Shown: one piece after another, positions 22,343 to 24,385 of the stretch | Position numbering within the stretch: position 1 is the first letter of the stretch | Layout of the letters: every line of letters starts with the position of its first letter | From: Caldiserica bacterium UBA4822 | GTDB taxonomy: Bacteria > Caldisericota > Caldisericia > Cryosericales > Cryosericaceae | Reading direction: 5' to 3' | Assembly (NCBI GenBank): GCA_002402295.1 | Contig: DHFO01000033.1 | Coordinates: forward strand, 1-24,385 | DNA length: 24,385 bases | Position numbers and translations under genes: made by a program | The notes under the pieces: generated by a model | Seen by the model: only the letters and a program-made list of their open reading frames with translations | Databases searched by the model: none | Told to the model about the DNA's origin: nothing

Positions 22343-23338
22343 CTAGTAGAATGTCTTGGCCTGCAGAACGACGTCGGCAGGGATGACATGGGGCTGGCTT
22401 GTCGCTTCCTTGAGTTCTGTAAAGGTAATGCGCTGACCCACCTCGCCGACAAGAATGCCCGTTTTGCCCTCGCGGACGGCGTTGACCGCCGCAAGGCCCA
22501 GACGCGTCGCAAGCAGGCGATCGGAGACCGTGGGCGAGCCACCGCGTTGAAGGTATCCAAGTACCGTGACGCGCATCGAGAGGTTCGTCATCTCACCGAG
22601 TGCCTCCGCAAGACCATACCCCGCAACTGGCCTGCCAGAAACCACTGGCTGGTGCAGCGCGACCGGATAGCCTTCCGCAACAACGACGATGGAAAAGTCC
22701 TTGCCCTCCTCCTTGCGCTGTCTGAGATGTGTGGCAAGGGTTTCGATGGGCACGGGCTGTTCCGGAATCGCGATGAAGTCCGCCCCGCCCGCCAGCCCGC
22801 CGTACAGGGCAAGCCACCCCGTTTCACGACCCATCACCTCGACAATCATGACCCGGTGGTGAGAGGAGGCAGTCGTATGCAGTTTGTCCAATGCGTCGCT
22901 GATGGTTGTTATGGCGCTGTCGAATCCGATGCTGAAGTCCGTGCCGTAGATGTCGTTGTCGATGGTGTTTGGCACGACGACGCACGGTATGCCATTGGCA
23001 TGAAACAGCGCGCCAACCGCCACAGCACTGCGGTCACCTATAATGACACTCGTCGTGATGTTGTTCGTTTCAAGAGCGTCCTTCATCCTGACAAGGTTCT
23101 GCCGGACAAAGTCGACCGACGCCCGGGAACATCCAAAGATACTGCCCCCCAGCGGCAGAATCCCCGAAACAGTCTTCTTGTTCATGATTTCGACGTCTCC
23201 GCGGGCAAGGCCCTCAAAGCCATCGCGTACCATCAGCACGTCGTAACCGAGCTCGAACGAACGCCTTGCCACCGAGCGGATGGCTGCGTTCATTCCAGGC
23301 GCATCCGCTCCCGCCGTCATGATTGCGACACGTCTCAT
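22343..23338 (-). CDS. pfkA: 6-phosphofructokinase family protein with atypical nucleotide-site residues
   Basis: 331 residues, phosphofructokinase fold. Fructose 6-phosphate and catalytic residues look intact: TIDND (125-129, D127), MGR (169-171), R162, AEGYP near 221, R256 in MRVTVLGYLQRGGSP and a second Arg in that block. The nucleotide side is altered: the N-terminal GGD is AGAD (9-12), and the usual GGDGS or GGDDT is IGDRS (100-104). By my alignment the E. coli Gly104 and Gly124 positions are Arg103 and Asn124 here. ATP enzymes have Gly/Gly and pyrophosphate enzymes have Asp/Lys. The donor, or even the activity, is therefore uncertain. AGGAGG lies 7 nt before ATG 23338. Confidence 0.9.
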   Translation of the reverse strand: MRRVAIMTAGADAPGMNAAIRSVARRSFELGYDVLMVRDGFEGLARGDVEIMNKKTVSGILPLGGSIFGCSRASVDFVRQNLVRMKDALETNNITTSVIIGDRSAVAVGALFHANGIPCVVVPNTIDNDIYGTDFSIGFDSAITTISDALDKLHTTASSHHRVMIVEVMGRETGWLALYGGLAGGADFIAIPEQPVPIETLATHLRQRKEEGKDFSIVVVAEGYPVALHQPVVSGRPVAGYGLAEALGEMTNLSMRVTVLGYLQRGGSPTVSDRLLATRLGLAAVNAVREGKTGILVGEVGQRITFTELKEATSQPHVIPADVVLQAKTFY

Positions 23339-23406
23339 GCGTCTTCCTCCTCTTGTCTCGATGCCGGCAGGCCGCCCCCAAACCTGTCCAGCTCACTTCC
23401 AGACTA

Positions 23407-23434
23407 AGTATAGGAGGGCGTCACGCAAAAGCAA
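23407..23434 (-). promoter_or_regulatory. Probable promoter for pfkA
   Basis: On the minus strand TTGCTT (23429-23434, 3/6) and TATACT (23407-23412, 5/6) are 16 nt apart. It lies 69 bp upstream of the pfkA start and is divergent from the promoter of the last gene. Confidence 0.45.
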
Positions 23435-23462
23435 TGCAGCGGCGGGCTCGAAGGAATCTTCT

Positions 23463-23490
23463 TTGCCAAACGGCACGTTCGGCATAGAAT
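23463..23490 (+). promoter_or_regulatory. Sigma70-type promoter for the last gene
   Basis: TTGCCA (23463-23468, 5/6) and TAGAAT (23485-23490, 5/6) are 16 nt apart. The transcription start near 23497 leaves about 9 nt before ATG 23506. Confidence 0.65.
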
Positions 23491-23505
23491 TGACCCGGTG
23501 ATACG

Positions 23506-24385
23506 ATGAAGAAAAGATCGCGGTCGCAGCGCGTCAGCGGCTGGCTGCTGCGCAACTGGCGCTGGCTGACGGTTCTCATACTGGTTGTTGCCGGGGTCGC
23601 GGCTGCCACTGTGTGGACTGTGCGCGGAAGTCGTTTATCCCTGCATGTAGCCGGTCAATTCAAGACGAACGAGTACCCAGTGGCAATCACCGGGACAGCC
23701 GATGAGGGCTACGCCCTGACAGTGGGTGGCCAGGTGTTTACGCTGACCGGATGGACGCAGCAGAGCGAGGGCGTGGAACTGGCGGACAACGCGACCTCCA
23801 TGGTGCTCAGCGCCTCCGGCCAATACCTGCTTGTGCTGGGAGACCGCGTGACCCTCCTTGACAATGCCCTGCGGCAGAAGTGGTCACGCAAGACTACCGC
23901 TCCGAGTGTCGTTGAGCGTGGCATATTCACGACGCGAGGGCAGGTGAGTGTCGTCTACTCGTTCCTCGCCGACCAGTCACGCCAGTGCGTCACCTATGAC
24001 CTCACGGGGAAGTACCTGACCGGGTACAAGGTACCCGACTTCGGCCGGGACGCCCAAGTAGACCTGGCGCCCACAGGTACGCTGGTTATCACGCTGGCCG
24101 GGGGGGACCTCTACACGGTATCGCCCGAAGGGAAGGTCATTGCCAGGTTCACGGTGCCCAACCCCCAGGTCATGCTGGCTGGTCTGGTGTCCGCTGTTGA
24201 CGCGACGGGCACACGGATTCTGGCGGGCTACAGCAGAGCCGTGTCCGGTGCAGCAGAGACGCTGCCACGGTATCTGTTCGACCCCACAGGCAAGCAGGTC
24301 GCCGAGTTCACGGTTGCGGCCGAGAATCCGGCCGTGCGCGCCGTCGGCAGTTCGTTCCTGCTGTTCGGGCGTTCAGCACAGCTCA
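23506..24385 (+). CDS. Membrane-anchored probable beta-propeller (PQQ/WD-like) protein, 3'-truncated
   Basis: The frame is open to the window edge (293 residues visible). A basic N-terminus (KKRSRSQR) and one hydrophobic segment (about 22-38, WLTVLILVVAGVAAATVW) suggest a type II membrane anchor with the rest outside. The remainder is beta-rich with repeated phrases such as SMVLSASGQYLLVLGD, LDNALRQKWSRKT, YDLTGKYLTGYKV, VSPEGKVIARF and FDPTGKQVAEF, about 40-50 residues apart. These look like blades of a propeller that reports internal values (DUF5711/PQQ-like). Function unknown. GGTGA lies 4 nt before the ATG. It is divergent from pfkA with a short shared intergenic region. Confidence 0.7.
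   Translation, partial: MKKRSRSQRVSGWLLRNWRWLTVLILVVAGVAAATVWTVRGSRLSLHVAGQFKTNEYPVAITGTADEGYALTVGGQVFTLTGWTQQSEGVELADNATSMVLSASGQYLLVLGDRVTLLDNALRQKWSRKTTAPSVVERGIFTTRGQVSVVYSFLADQSRQCVTYDLTGKYLTGYKVPDFGRDAQVDLAPTGTLVITLAGGDLYTVSPEGKVIARFTVPNPQVMLAGLVSAVDATGTRILAGYSRAVSGAAETLPRYLFDPTGKQVAEFTVAAENPAVRAVGSSFLLFGRSAQL

Noticed and set aside
22388..23407. Open frame of about 340 codons on the plus strand
   Set aside because: Antisense to pfkA. The translation is rich in Arg and His with no domain.
1..24385. CRISPR array, tRNA, rRNA, insertion sequence or phage genes
   Set aside because: No regularly spaced repeats, cloverleaf sequence, rRNA core motifs, transposase or integrase were found on either strand.

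Overview
The window is a bacterial chromosomal segment, GC-rich (high fifties percent by eye), tightly packed and made almost entirely of housekeeping genes. I see no transposase, integrase, prophage gene, CRISPR array, tRNA or rRNA. The genes point to an anaerobic or microaerophilic, thermophile-derived bacterium of an under-sampled phylum. Short EF-Ts, MEP-pathway isoprenoid genes, HrcA, RsmE/MtaB, a rubrerythrin-like protein and a clostridial-type radical SAM protein all fit this. A Caldisericota/Cryosericum-like lineage is my best guess, but it is an inference from gene content and not a demonstrated placement.

Layout. (1) 1-1314, + strand: 3' part of gltX. (2) 1360-4718, - strand: a three-gene unit of radical SAM/SPASM protein, winged-helix regulator and LPG-synthase-type membrane protein (flippase-like). 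(3) 4860-11546, - strand: the translation/isoprenoid operon rpsB-tsf-pyrH-frr-uppS-dxr-rseP-ispG, read right to left, with cdsA absent between uppS and dxr. (4) 11547-11870: a divergent regulatory region with two strong sigma70-type promoters and a perfect 11-bp inverted repeat between them. (5) 11871-12581, + strand: a Roadblock/LC7 protein and a small coiled-coil protein, closed by an intrinsic terminator. (6) 12669-15478, + strand: an MrfA/Hrq1-type helicase overlapping a rubrerythrin-like gene. (7) 15475-18886, - strand: hrcA-rsmE-mtaB-HIT. This resembles the firmicute hrcA-grpE-dnaK-dnaJ-prmA-rsmE-mtaB cluster with the chaperone genes and prmA missing. (8) 18993-19629, - strand: a CsoR/CstR-family repressor followed by trxA, with a CsoR-like operator over the repressor's own promoter and start codon. 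(9) 19728-22271, + strand: lapA-like, queT-like ECF S-component, nitrilase-type amidase and nadE, all joined by ATGA overlaps. (10) 22343-23338, - strand: a phosphofructokinase with unusual nucleotide-site residues. (11) 23506-end, + strand: a membrane-anchored, probable beta-propeller protein cut by the window edge.

Neighbouring genes are coupled throughout by 1-4 nt overlaps (ATGA on +, GTGA on -), and GTG starts are common. The observations most worth following are the radical SAM/regulator/flippase unit, the atypical phosphofructokinase, the thiol-type CsoR relative upstream of trxA, the two-gene NAD synthetase linked to a vitamin-type transporter subunit, and the hrcA cluster without chaperones.
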